DNA of 64,000 nucleotides from Tetranychus cinnabarinus (lineage: Eukaryota > Arthropoda > Arachnida > Trombidiformes > Tetranychidae), in the NCBI GenBank assembly GCA_022266195.1, contig WHVY01000006.1, forward strand, positions 3,720,001 to 3,784,000. Reading direction: 5' to 3'. The notes under the pieces are model-generated. The model saw only the letters and a list, made by a program, of their open reading frames with translations. It searched no databases and had not been told where the DNA came from. The translations under genes were made by a program, and so were the position numbers. This document shows positions 33,194-46,673 of the stretch, one piece after another; within the stretch, counting starts at the first letter, position 1; the number at the start of each line of letters is the position of its first letter.

Positions 33194-36038
33194 ATGAATA
33201 AGGAACCAGGAGAAGACAATGTCAAGGTTGCTATTAGATGTCGACCTCTTCTACCAGAGTCTAATGAAAAAGCAATGGCTATTCAGGTAAGTTACACTTG
33301 AAAATTTCTTTATCCCTTCTTAACCTAATTTTTTCCGTTTTAACTTGCTACAGTTCGATGAGAATAATCAGTCAATTATTGTTGGCTCGAGAGAATTTAC
33401 ATTTGACACCATTTTCCGTCCAGAAGCAACTCAAATTCAAGTCTATGCTCAATCCGCAAAACACATTGTTGATTCCGTCCTTCATGGATATAATGGTTGG
33501 TTACCTTGTCAATTTATCAATGTAGTCACTCGTTTATTTACAAGCACATCTATTCAATTTTGTTAGGAACCGTTTTCGCTTATGGTCAAACTGGAACTGG
33601 TAAAACATATACATCCGCGGGAATACTTTCGCATAGCTTTGCTCATATTTTTGGTTTTATTGCTGCCAGTGCAAGAGACACTCAATTTTTAGTCCGAGCT
33701 TCTTATTATGAAATTTATAATGAAGAGATTAGAGATTTATTGGTAAGTTTCATTGAAATCTATTTTTATTTACTTTTCATTCAATCGGAAAATAATAGTA
33801 AATGGCAAGATGCTTGAAATACAAGTGTTATCTCATCTTGAAAATAATTTATAGTTCTTCTAACATAATTATCTATTAATGAAATTTAGAATAAGAATAG
33901 TAAAACCTTAGAACTGAAGGAATCAGCTCAAAGTGGTGTTTATGTCAAAGATTTATCCTGCTTTGTGATCAACAATGTCAATGAGCTTGAAAAATTGCTC
34001 GAAAAAGGTTTGCAAATTAAATCTATTTACCCTGTGATTTAATTTTTGTTCAATTTTTTGTTTTTTTTGACATTATTATAATAATTTTATGCTTTTCAAT
34101 TTTTTGACTTTTTAAACCTTATTTAATCTTCTCCATTTTTTAAAATATACTTACATCCTATTTTTATTTTTCAGGAAATAAACAGCGCGCTGTAGCATCA
34201 ACAAACGTCAACAAAGATTCTAGTCGGTCACACACTGTTTTCACTATAGCAATTGAACAGATAAAAAGTATGTAACAGGTATCTTAATTTCACGCTTTGA
34301 TCAATAATGTTAACATTTTTTTCATTTGATTATTGATATTTTGTAGCTGCTCCATCAGAAGGACGAGGACCTGGAAACCTTCGAGTTGGTAAACTCAATC
34401 TAGTCGATTTAGCTGGATCAGAAAGACAGAGTAAAACAGGGACTCAAGGAGATAGACTCAAAGAAGCTGCCAAAATTAACCTATCATTAACATCTCTCTC
34501 TTTGGTAATTGCCGCTTTAACTGATCCTAAAGCAACTCACATTCCTTATCGGTAAGAATTAACCAATTTCATCTTGAAATCATTCAACTGTTGCTTAAGA
34601 TTTCAACATTATTGACTTTTATTCACAGAAATTCCAAACTTACTCGACTTTTATCCGACTCCTTGGGAGGCAATTCAAAGACTCTTTTAATTGCTTGTAT
34701 CGGTAAGTATTACTAAAAAGTTAATCGAGATATTATTCGTATTCAATCTAAAATGAATTGTACGATTTCAGGTCCCGATAAGTCAAATATTGAGGAAACA
34801 ATAAGCACTCTAAGATTCGCCAGTACAGCCAAACATATCAAAAACAAAGCAAGAATCAACGAAGATGCAAAAGACACGTTATTGCGTCGATTTCAAGAAC
34901 AAATTCTTGAGCTCAGAAAACAACTGGAAGCTACTGAGGCTGAAAATATTGAAAATGGACAACCTGAACCCGAAATTGACGGTAAATTTTCCCAGATCAA
35001 AATATCAATGAAAAATTTGCAGAAAATTGACTAAATTTCATGGGATAAAACAGTTTCTTTCCTTACTAACCTTATCTCTCTTGTTAGTTGAAAAAAAACC
35101 TGCTAACCCTGAACTATTAGAGAAACTTAAATGCCTTGAAGAAAAAATCATGGTTGGAGGTGAAAATCTATTGGAAAAAGCTGAGCTTCAAGAAAAACTA
35201 TTAATCGAAAGTGAAGCTGAATTAGAGGCACGCAAGTAAGTGTTTCATTGTAAAATAGTTGTTAATAATGTTGATTTTGTTGATAACAAAAAAATCAATT
35301 GTGTATAAATTATAATCTAGAAAAAAAGAAGACGAACTTAAAATCGCATTGGAAAAGAAACAAGCAGAAATGATTCAAATTGAGGAATTTTATGGGACAC
35401 TTCAAGAAGAAGTCGTTGGAATCAATAAAAAATTAAAAAAGGTAATTTCTTTGTAAAGTCTTTATTTGTGAAGAAGCAACGCTTGAACTAATAAATCGAT
35501 TCATTTCGTGGTCTCTCTACTTATGTGGTTGATTCACTTAACAGGTTTTCAACTATTTATGTTCAGCCAAAAGTGAATTGTCTGATATTCAAAGTGAATA
35601 CAGCAAACTTCGTGAAGATCTTTTGGACACTATAAGAGCTACCCATAAAGAAATAAAATTGGCAAATTTAATCATCAGTCAATTCATTCCAGGTAAATTG
35701 TAAAATAGTTACGTTCATATTTTTCCCTCCGTTTATTCAATTGTTTTTTTTTCTTCTTTTTGTTTGCAGAATCTTGCTTTGAAATGATCCAAGAATCAGC
35801 CAAATACAATGAACTTGTTGGAGAATGGCAATTGAAATGCATTGCCTACACTGGGAACAATATGCATGATGTTAGTTGTCAAAAGACTAAATTTAAATTG
35901 CTTTGTGAAACAAAATATAAAATAATTCTGATCCATTTTTAATTTTGAACTTTACAGAAACCATTCCACCATGAGCAGAAAGAAAATTTTGTCGAAGACG
36001 ATTTCACTGCTAAAGCATATCTTTCATATCGCAAATGA
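33194..36038 (+). CDS. KIF3A: Kinesin-2 motor subunit KIF3A (Klp64D-like), short form
   Basis: Thirteen exons join in frame: 33194-33286, 33354-33495, 33567-33742, 33890-34007, 34175-34267, 34347-34551, 34629-34702, 34772-34981, 35088-35235, 35321-35441, 35545-35692, 35770-35870, 35958-36038. They encode 569 residues (human KIF3A 699). Kinesin-2 moves plus-end-directed along microtubules and drives intraflagellar and axonal transport. Motor motifs: P-loop GQTGTGKT (85-92), switch I NKDSSRSH, switch II LNLVDLAGSE, then NSKLTRLLSDSLGGNSKT. The neck INEDAKDTLLRRFQEQI is kinesin-2-specific. The tail EWQLKCIAYTGNNM is the KIF3A signature. Odd points: the loop after the first motor strand and loop 5 are shortened, the usual NLSLSTLGNVI helix reads NLSLTSLSLVI, and stalk plus tail are much reduced. 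The acidic/Lys insert after the neck is missing. Confidence 0.93.
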
Positions 36039-39000
36039 ACTTATTACATTCCCGGTAAATTAATTTGACGATGAAAGTTCAACTGGTTGCTTACGGTAAA
36101 GCATTCAACTGGCAATTAAAGCTTAACTCATCAACCCAACAGGAAAATCTGTTGAAAATGGATTACCACTGTAAATGTTCAATAAATGCTATTTATTTGA
36201 ACATACTTATGATTTATGACAATTGTTTTTGTTACAAATAATTATTGTTACAAAATCTTATGAATTTTTAAGCTTAGAGTAACTAAAGAAATCATGAAAT
36301 CGAAATCGGATTCAACAGTAAAATAGCGATAGATTTAAAGACAATAAGATTTCACAGTAACAGTAATATACATGTATCAAAACATATTTTAACCATTTAA
36401 CAACCGAATGGCGACAAATAGTACCTTTACAAAGGGTTTAATCCTTATCTAAACTCAAGTTCAATTTATATTCGGTTGTATGGAAATAATCAGGCATGAT
36501 TAGGTTATCAACAAAAATCAATTTGGTAAACTTGAGCCAATTTTCCTAACCAAAGGAACAAGCGGAGGTTAATCACTTATTACTTGTTTGCAAAAGATTG
36601 AGCTATTGGTCTCATTTCTGTAAGTAATACTATTAAATATAATAATATATTGTATTATTTGTGTTCATTAATGTAGGTTAGGTTTCAGTTTGAACACTGG
36701 AAAAGTTCAACAAAAGATTACCAATGAATTTAACCATCCTGGAAAAAAATATCATTTCCTATTCCATATTGCATTAATTTCACAAGTAAAAGGTTTTTTT
36801 AGAACAAGTTATATTTAATTTAATATCAAAGGTGCAGTTTGATATTTACTTTTCTAAGAATTATTTGTGCAATAGCGTTCACTGGTGATATGTTAATTAG
36901 AGTTGCTATTTATTTTTAGCAACATTGCTTAATTTTACGTGCATCACAGTGTCGTTGAGTCGCTTCAAATTGCTATAAATTGACAAATTCAGTTCTTTAA
37001 CGAAAAGCCTGAATCCATGAAATCAATAGCAACCAAATGCTTGGAAATTGTGACCATTGAAACCCTTTTAATAACGCACTAAACCCATTCATAATGATGA
37101 ACAAGCATAAAATGAAAACAATAACATTGTAAACCTAAAAAAGACTCTGATCCAACCAGTTTAACCTGATTCATTTTGGTCCTTTAGGTTAACCTTTAAT
37201 TTTTTTTCTGTCAAAGTAATTGTGATTAAATTTGATTATTTCAACAGGTTCAAAAACTAGAGGAAACCAGGAAAAATTAATTCACCTAGTGTTACAAATG
37301 TTAACCTTAAATCAGGATCTAAATAAAGATTTTTGGCACAACTCCTAGGAACCAGGAAAAAAAGGACAAATTGCCATTGAGCTTGTTTTACATTGAGTAG
37401 ATGTAATAATAATTTATCAGAAACTGTACTCAGTTAATTATATCAATCCTTTGATAGTAAATAGTGAAATAATCATTGCCATCACACAATGAAGTCAAAA
37501 ATCACAGAGTAAAAATGAAACATTTACTTTATAGTAAAACTTTGAAATACACAAATCCTTTCGTGTTACCAGATTTTTCATTTCCGATCGATATTATGAT
37601 GATAATCATCCTCCTTCCACCTTACCTTTTATCTAAACTCATCTCTGCCCATATGATGATAAAACTACAAAATATAAATTACATAGATCAAAGTATTACC
37701 AAAGATGAAAGTTACCTTTCCATATAAATCACCATGGAGACTTTTTTGGATCGATTGGTCTTATCACTATGGACCACATTTGGCCCACATTGTGATTGAG
37801 CAGCATTGATGGTGAAATAGAAGCAATAACATCTAATAACAAATCAAAATCCTAAAGGGCCAACAATTAAATCATTACTGAATTTACACCAAAAATAGAA
37901 AGCAAAATGAACTGAAACCTACACAAAAGTTGAGTCCAATGAACAGACATTGAGCTAAATCTGAATCTGATTTCATACAATTATTTGACAAATGGTGTGA
38001 TAAACACTAAACTCACTTTTAACTTAACAATTAGGCTTGATAGTAATTTAAATAACAAAACAATGCATTAATAAACAGTTGACCAATTGTAAATTGAATT
38101 GCGCGCTAAACCATAAATATCGGTTTTCAATGTTTACAAATGGCCATTGTCTTTTGATTCATAACCTAACTTGAAATAATTAGGTTGATGTTTTGTTTTC
38201 TTTATAATCTACTAATTAAATTCAAGATATTTACATATTACGATATTTTTTTATAGATTTTATTTGATCAAAATTCATCTGGTTACGGTTGGTAAGTCAA
38301 TGTGACTTGAAAAGATCTCATCTATTACCTTATACATGTATTTTCGTACCTTTTCTCATCATCATCATTTTACCTTTTTTTTCTTTCATCATCTTATTAT
38401 CATCATATATTGTAATGACAAATCATCTTAACCACAATTTAGGACCCACCCTGTGCCTAACCTACTTTTATATACAATTACTGTAATTATTGTATGTGTC
38501 TGTTTAAATCTGATTTTGAAAAGTCTCTTCTTTTGCTTCACAATAGTTTAATAGACTATCTCTTAGTCATTTCAGGTTTCCAAGACGGACTCAATCGAAC
38601 AATTAAATTATTATAATTCAACATTAACATTTTTAAGGATAAAACAATTATTATTGAGCATGGAAAAACAAAATCATTATTACTAAATATACTGCTGCCA
38701 ATGGTGTAATTATAAATGGTAACCATTAACTTCATTGGTTATGGACAAGGTCAACCAAAAAGGCAAACCTTTCAGTGTGGACAACTAATATTTGGCGCTA
38801 ACAAATGACCCAACCATTCGGCCTAAAGTTAACAATCAAATGGGTAAATTAGGTTTTAATTCAGTGGATCCATTTCAAAGCTTCAATCCAGAAAGTGATA
38901 ACCAAATTTTGCTGTTTTAAAGTTTTCTGGTTCAACCTTTTAGACTTTAGGTTTTCTGGTTAATTCCTGGTTTTTAATGTTTCTTGTCAAGTGAAACAGC

Positions 39001-41866
39001 CAATGGTTGAAACATTAACCATGGTTTAATGATTTTCACTTAACTCTGTCCAATCAACAAATCTATACAATGTAAACATACAAATCTGTTTAAACTGGAT
39101 TTATCTTGAAATACTTCACAATTTGTTGATTTTACCTTGATAAAATAATGCTGATATTAGAATGATTTGTATTCGTATATTTTCAGTTGAATGAATGATC
39201 GATGGATTGGCAAAGACAAGATGAATGAGTTCTCAATAACTGTCTTTTGCTGCTAATTGTAACCTAATCAAGGAATGAAGCTGCACTGAAACCAATAGTT
39301 TTTCATATGTAATCATTTGAGTACCTTAATCAGTTTTCAACAGGCACAAGAGCTTCCGGTAAAAAGGTTGTTATTAAAACTTATAACTTGTGATTAACGA
39401 TAATCAATTGAGAAACCGTTGAGATAATTAACAACAAACAAACCATTCTCACGATTTATCTGGTTACTGTATTTTTGTGATTTTATATTTTTCAACTGCA
39501 ACATTGATATTTACTGGTTCTTTGGATTAACATTGGTTTTTATTTACACCACAATTATTTCTCGTGATCAATGATCATTGTTATAACAGTTGCAGAGATT
39601 TAATTGTTGCCCTTTTGCTGTTTAATTTAAAGATACTTGATACACTGTCTAATCGGTTTGTAAAGATGAACCATTGTAAGTCTGCCTTTTTGGTATATTA
39701 AGCTTGTTCATCATTACAATCAACTCATTTATTGATAATCATGTTAGTAACAAAAGCCAAATTTATGAAAATCATATTCCATGGAATCTCTCTCCATAGT
39801 ATTCAGAATTGATTTTTTGCTCATTTCATGGTCAACTATATGAAACGCTTGAAATGAATCGAGAGGAAAATGGTTTTTTAGGTTTTCTGTGTCCATACTA
39901 ATTGCTATCAACTCGATTCTCTTAAACCCTTGTATTCCTCTGTAAAAAGACAATTAGGAAAGGTTGTTCATGTTGAGAATTTTATATTTAACTATTGGAA
40001 AAAAATGAGTGATTAATAAACCAATGAGACATTGTAATGCTATGATTTAGATACGAGTATCTAATTATTGGGTTTCAAGTCAAAACCTGGTAATTATTGG
40101 TCTTTATACTCCAGGATATGGCAAAATGATTGGAAAAATGTGCTTTTTAATAATATCTTAAATGTGATTAGTTGAAAAGTCTAAATGGTCTTCTGAATGT
40201 AATGTTGATAAATAGATTGTAATCACTTCTCGAGGACCTGAAAGATTTAACCGCATGTTGCGAGTAGTCAGAAGATATTTATCAAACATTTCATCATTTC
40301 CACGATATTTTTTGCTTTTACTGTAAGGATACAGCAAAAGATAATGAAAATTGTAATCACATGAAAAATAAGATTGTAATAAGCAATTGACTAAAAAAAA
40401 GCTCAACCAGACTTTTTGTTGGTTTCTTTGTTAACCCAAAAATATTGAAAAAATGTAACCCAAAAGATACAGATGATTGGGTTGTTAATGTTTAAAATGT
40501 TGATACATAGGGTAAAAGTACAACTGGCTGGTATTAATCCAAACTGGATTCCCAAGAAAAATGTGTATCGACATGATAGCCATCATTATTAAATGAACCT
40601 GAACAAATAGTGAACAGCCTCTGGTTATAATTTAAAAAATGAAAATGAAAGTTAATTGTATGCCTTTCCTTAACCATGGTTGAAAGTGTTCACAGTAACC
40701 AAACCCAGGACCAGATTGTGAAACCTTTCATCTCTTTTTGTTCAAGTGTTGGTCATCTCTATAGTCAGGTTACTTTTTCCCATAATAACAATCAATTCAC
40801 CACCTAGAGCAATTTAACAAACTTATGACAGTAAAAAAAGACAGACAGACAGATGATTTAAAAAGAGTGTGCAAAGAGGCGGCGAATGAGCGGAAAAAAA
40901 GTAGGGAAGAAACATACACAGAAGTATAAGAGTACAAGAGAGACTGTCTGTTAGTCTTGATCTGTACATTGAAGTGAACATAGCAAGGTAAACACAAAAT
41001 TCGTCTTCTTATCCATTTCATATCCACTTTAACTCTCCATTTTCATCTTCTTTAATTTTCTCATCAGCATATTTCTTCTTCTGTCATTAATAATTAACAT
41101 TATTAAATCAAGTTAGCTGATTGTTTACACTTTTCCAATTGTCCAATTGATTACTATTTTGATTCCTGTGTACATATCCAATGCTTTTTTTCCTCTCTAT
41201 TTTTGTGTAAAATCTCTTCTGGTTGTTTACCTCTTCTGCTCCTATCAGTTCTTCCCCTTTCACTTTCTGTCTTCATTATAACCTATTAAGGTTAAACAGT
41301 GATCAGTTATTATCATTTACAGTTTGTTATTTATTTTTAAATCTGTGGTTATACTCGTGGTGTCAATTATCATTAGCCGATAATTGTTCATCTTATTTGG
41401 TTAATTTTCCATATCAATTGGATTGTATTTCATTTTGCTTTCTATTTTCCATATCGTAAATGATGTCTTAACCTTCCATCTTTATTTTGGCGATCAACAG
41501 TACTGTTAATATCTTCTGGAAGAGATTTAACACATTTTCCCTCTTTTGCTAACTCACTTTGCTTTTGTTTTGCTTTATGTTAAAGATTCGAATATCTTTG
41601 TAAATCAATGTGAATAGCTTTTGTTATGATTCTTTACATTCTCGCAATTTCCCTCTTCTTCTTATTTACCAAATGATCTTCCACTTCACTTTTCTATTAA
41701 TTTCTCTTTGTCCTACCCTCACCATCTTCTCGCTAATTTCATTTACCAATTAATGATCACGATCATCATTCTATTTTTTTTTATACTTGTGTTTTCTATT
41801 ACATAGTTGATATACATCGTGTGATACCAGCTCATTAACTGTAAATAACCGGAGAGTTCTTAGGAG
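36039..41866. other. Gene-free AT-rich region with probable CNNM 5' UTR
   Basis: About 5.8 kb, the longest stretch without a recognisable gene. It starts with the KIF3A 3' flank (AATAAA at 36181). No open frame resembles a protein family. A purine-rich stretch with (CAGA)n at about 40838-40986, ending in AAG|GTAAAC, looks like a 5' UTR exon of the downstream CNNM gene. That would make 40987 to about 41862 its first intron. Long C/T-rich stretches lie at 41160-41800. I see no RNA gene. Confidence 0.4.
36181..36186 (+). terminator. KIF3A polyadenylation signal
   Basis: AATAAA about 143 bp after the KIF3A stop codon. Confidence 0.5.
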
Positions 41867-44800
41867 ATGCTGAAATGGCTTCCAATTTTGGCTTTATTCG
41901 TCAGTTTAAATAACAATATCAGTCAAGTTTATGGTAACCCATTAAATACTTCATATCGTACATCTTCCATAACCCTATCAAACAGGTAAATATTTTTTTC
42001 TCTTTTACTTGTAAAAATTACTCTGTGATTTGTGTACTCGTATTTAGTTCATTTTTTTATTAATTTAATATCATTCACTCTGCTCTACTCATTTTCATTT
42101 TTTCTACGTTTTTTCCTCATCGTTTTCACTTTAATAAGAGAAAATTTTCCTAGTGCGGCTCTTCAAGCTTCCAATAAAAATGAAACTCGATCTGTTATTT
42201 ATGGAATGCGAGCCGTGGGTGGCTCATCTGAAGAAGGTACACTTAGAATTCCAGCCGATAAAAGGAGTACGCTGATACTTTTTGGTCAACATTTAGAGTT
42301 GACCAATATAACTTTCACGAGAACTCCAAGATCTCGAGGTGCAGAATGTGATTCTCTTGATCATACTGAAGTTTTTACACCTCTGCAAATCAACGATGGT
42401 GTTTATGAGCTTCAAGTCACTTTACCTCCTTATTCGGGAAGTTTTTTCATCTGTACTTTGAATAAAGATCATCGATCATGGCATCATCAAGGAGACTACT
42501 CTTACCTTCAAATCGGTACCAAAGTACCAATCTTACCAGTATGGGTTTCCATCACACTGATCTTTGTTTTGTTAAGTTTCTCTGGTCTTTTCTCTGGCCT
42601 TAACTTGGGGCTTATGTCTCTTGATAAAAATGAACTCTTAGTTATTGCTCGTTGTGGTACAGAGGACGAGAAACGCTATGCTCGGACAATCGCTCCCATT
42701 CGTAGCAGAGGGAATTATCTTCTATGCTCTATCCTTTTAGGTAATGTGTTCGTCAACTCAACTTTAACAATTATCATGGACGACTTGACCTCTGGATTAG
42801 TCGCTGTTATATCTTCAACTCTTGCTATCGTCATATTTGGTGAAATTGTGCCTCAAGCTGCTTGTTCTCGCCATGGGTTAGCTGTTGGTGCAAAAACTAT
42901 TGGAGTTACTTATTTCTTTATGGCACTTACTTTTCCTCTTTCGTATCCAATTTCAAAAATTTTGGATTTCTGTTTGGGAGATGAAATTGGCCATGTTTAC
43001 GACAGAGAACGGCTTATGGAATATATAAAGGTTACCAAAACTTACAACAAACTAGAAGAAGATGAAGTAAATATAATTTCTGGTGCTCTCTGTCTAAAAA
43101 CAAAAACTGTCGGCGAGATTATGACTCGATTAGAGGATGTTTTCATGCTTCCAATCACAGCCACCTTAGATTTCAACACAGTTTCTGAGATATCCAAAAA
43201 AGGTTACTCTCGTATTCCTGTTTTTGATGGTGAAAGGAAAAACGTTTGTGCCCTTCTTCATGCTAAAGATTTAGCTTTCATTGACCCAGATGACAATACA
43301 CCTTTAAGAACTGTAATTGAATTTTACAAACATCAGTTAATTCACACTTACGAAGATGAAACCCTGAACAATCTATTGAATCATTTCCGTCTTGGTATGT
43401 ACTTTTCCCATTTTTCTTAACATTCCTTGACTCATTTGTCCTCTTATTTTTCTCCATTTTTCTGTTTACCTCTCATTATTTCCTTGTCCTTTGTGTCCTG
43501 AATGATAGCGTTGAACTTTAAGCTCTTTAACGATATCGTACCAAACTTTATTTATAAAATGTAATTATGATGATGTGAGAAGAGAAAGAAAGAATACAAT
43601 TCAACCTTTTAACTTTTTATGGTTTCTTTGAAATTTTGCCCATAATATCAAACAGAATCATTATAGTCATTTCTCTCTTTTGAATAAATAGCGGCAAAAC
43701 GAAGCCAGAATTAAGTGAATGCAGAATCATTTTGATGGTTCATAATGATGGAAGGAAGATAAGGTGGGAGAGTGAAGAGGTAAAAAGGCGAAGAAGAAAC
43801 TAGACTAGAAAAAAAATACTTAAAGCGACTGCTCTAGAGAAAGCCTTTTCAAATTTTGATTGAAAATATTTCAAAATGAGGTTTCTTCATCATCTCTTTA
43901 GTTTTCGTTCTTAACCTAAAATGTCTCCCTTTGCTGATTAAAAGCAGAATAATTAACTGATACGTGAGTCAAGATTATCTTAATAGCGTCTACTTTAATT
44001 TATCTCATCTCGATAGTTCGTTTACTTGAATTGGTTATTTAATTTAAACATTTCGATTAGCGTTGATTCTTATTTACTAATCTTTACATCTCTTTGAATC
44101 AACAAAACAATTTCCTCTCTATATCAAACTTATGATAATAAACCCTTACAGTTTTTCACGAATGCTCATAAATTTTCAAAAAAATCAAGTAAAAGCAAAA
44201 CTGAAAATCTCATGAACTAACCCAACATAGCTCATCTATTTTTAGCGTGAAATATAAAGAACGTCATTGATGGGAACAGAGTTTGACCAAATGATATGCA
44301 AGAATCATAGTTATCATGTTTCACACCTTCAGTCGTCTCAATGCGATCTATTGTTTGTTTTGCTCTTCAAAGGCTTTCTGCAGTACGTGATGAAAATCTC
44401 AATAATAACTATGATTCTCTGATTCCTTTTTCACGTATTTTATTTTCCAATAGTTTTTTCCTACGTATTCATTGATCATTTTTTATCATCAACTTGTTTC
44501 TAGAACCAAATTTCACGATTCCAGGGAAAAAAGAAATAGTCATTATGACAAACGTAATAATTTCCCTCAAGGCTCAATTTTCAATCTTCCATGAAATTTG
44601 AAGAGCAGATTGTTATTTTTTCTTTGACTATCAATTCATATGATGTTGAAAATTGCCCTAATTACTGTCTTAACTATGACTCCGTGAATAGATTGATTGA
44701 ATATTTCAATATGAACACGTTTTCTCCTGTCTATTACCTCAGATTAACCTGCATTTTTGAATTACAGATTGTATTCTGATTACTTTTCATAATTTCAATT

Positions 44801-46673
44801 GCTATTTATTAGCCATTAGAACATCTTGTTCAAAGGTTTACTTCATCTTCTAATAATCATTTCCAATCATCTATCCAATTTTTATTTACAGGAAAAAGTC
44901 ATATGGCCTTTGTGAGAAAAATATATGCTACCGAAGATGAGGATCCTTATTATGAGATAACTGGCGTGGTTACTCTTGAGGATGTAATTGAGGAGATCCT
45001 TCAAATGGAAATTGTCGATGAAACTGATATACTAAGTAAGCAACAACAAAATAATAGTAACAATAAACTCGATTAAGAGATCGATCAAATGCATCTTTTG
45101 GTCAGTTTTTCCCTTTTCTATCTGTTATTAATTTCTCGTATAAAAATCTTTCTTTACAGTTGATAATAGGAAGAAACAACGAAGAAAAGGTGCTGAACAT
45201 CAAGATTTCACCGATTTTGCCAGAATTGGTGCTGGTCCGGGTACTCAAAATATTTCATCTCAAATGGCTTTAGCTACTTTCCAATATCTCTCCACAGGTA
45301 AATTTGAACTCAAAAGTCTAGTTGTCTTTCTATTAAAAAGCAGATCTGAATTGAGATGAAGTGGAAAAACTCTTATAGTAAATAGACAATCAATAAGATT
45401 GAATGTTGATTTGTATTTTCAAATCCTATTCTAACTTGACAGTTGAATCAAGTTATAATCATTGAACCTTCTAGCTTCTATCTCACTTCCAATGCTCTTC
45501 AGGTCTGAGATTTAATTTGTAAAAAAATACTTCTACTGACTAATTTTTCTAATTTGTTTGTATTTTCTCATTTTCATAGCTGTCGAACCTTTCAAGCTAG
45601 CTTACATCAGTGAAACTGTACTTCGTCGATTGATTGCTCAAAAAATTTACTATTATGTAAAAAATGTCAAAGATAATGACGCTCGAAATATCAAGGAAAG
45701 AACTATTTACACTGCTGGCAAACCAGCCGATTATTTCATTATGATTTTGGAGGGTAAAACTAAGGTTACTGTGGGAAGTGAGAATCTTTGCTTTGATGCT
45801 GGTCCATTCACTTATTTTGGAACATCAGCCTTACGTTTAACTGCAAGTGATATTCGCAACCAGTCAACAGCATCCGGAAGCACTCGACCTCCAACACCTG
45901 AATCACCCAATTTTGGATCAGCTGATATTCGTATGGCAATTGAAGCCAATAAGTTACCTCCACAGCCAGGAGCTGAAGCAAATGTTACGTTCCGACCCGA
46001 TTTTAGTGTTGTTATTGTTGAACCAACTCTTTATATGAAAGTTCCTCGTAATGTTTACATTGCTGCTTACCGAGCATCGCTTTTAGAACATCAAAAAGGC
46101 TTCCCAGCTGATGAGGAGAAATTGCAAAAAGAGATTGATAATGCTTTCAATGATAACCTCTTAGCTCAATCTCCAGATTTTGGTCGAAAAGATTTCCATA
46201 TTGCTGGAGAACGAGAAAAGTTATTATACGAAAGTCAAGCTAGAGGTGACGGAACCAGTCCTCATTCTGAGCGACGTAGCTCAAGCGCCCAAGTTAATCA
46301 AACGTCTCCCGCTAAACGTAAAAATTCTCTCGCTGCTCTAGCTCGTATTCCTATTCAGGCAGCAGCTAAACTGGCAAATAGTAATTCATCTAGCAAAGCG
46401 CCAAGCTCTCCCTTATCTAATTATCCACCCACGTTAAATCTTTCAACATCCAAAGTTAATCCGATACCGGACCGTAAACCAACTCCGCCGTCACAAGGAC
46501 CTCGTGCTCCTTCACCGACTAGGATTAATTCAAATAATCGACGAAATGGCTCTCCTAAGAAAGATTCACCTAAACGAGGATCTTCACCTAAAAGAGGATC
46601 TACACCTTCACCTCCTGGTAGTCCAAAAGAGGATTCCCAACTTATATCCAAACCAACAACGAAGCCCAACTAA
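41867..46673 (+). CDS. CNNM-family magnesium/metal transporter (fly uex-like)
   Basis: Five coding exons (41867-41985, 42139-43394, 44892-45035, 45160-45297, 45580-46673), all phases matching, encode 916 residues. A signal peptide (MLKWLPILALFVSLNNN) precedes an extracellular domain (about 40-170). The DUF21 transmembrane domain (about 173-345) has SGLFSGLNLGLMSLDKNEL and FGEIVPQAACSRHG. The CBS pair follows (about 360-505), with VGEIMTRLEDVF, YSRIPVF and ITGVVTLEDVIEEIL. A cyclic-nucleotide-binding-like domain (about 555-700) contains GKPADYFIMILEGKTKVTVG. The last ~190 residues are Ser/Pro/Lys-rich and low in complexity (repeats of SPKRGS and SPKKDSP). CNNM proteins sit in the plasma membrane and mediate Mg2+ efflux, with CBS domains sensing Mg-ATP. 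Intron 43395-44891 is 1.5 kb. Which CNNM paralogue it corresponds to cannot be told; arthropods usually have one. Confidence 0.95.
43395..44891 (+). other. Large CNNM intron
   Basis: A 1.5 kb intron between the two parts of the CBS-pair coding sequence. It contains a perfect 14-bp inverted repeat (AGAATCATAGTTAT at 44301-44314 and its complement at 44405-44418). No nested gene recognised. Confidence 0.6.

Noticed and set aside
40838..40850. (CAGA)n run as a meaningful repeat
   Set aside because: Only three units or so; a simple microsatellite, probably within the CNNM 5' UTR.
46421..46669. 82-codon minus-strand frame with Gly/Glu/Leu composition
   Set aside because: Antisense of the Ser/Pro/Lys-rich CNNM tail; a composition artefact.
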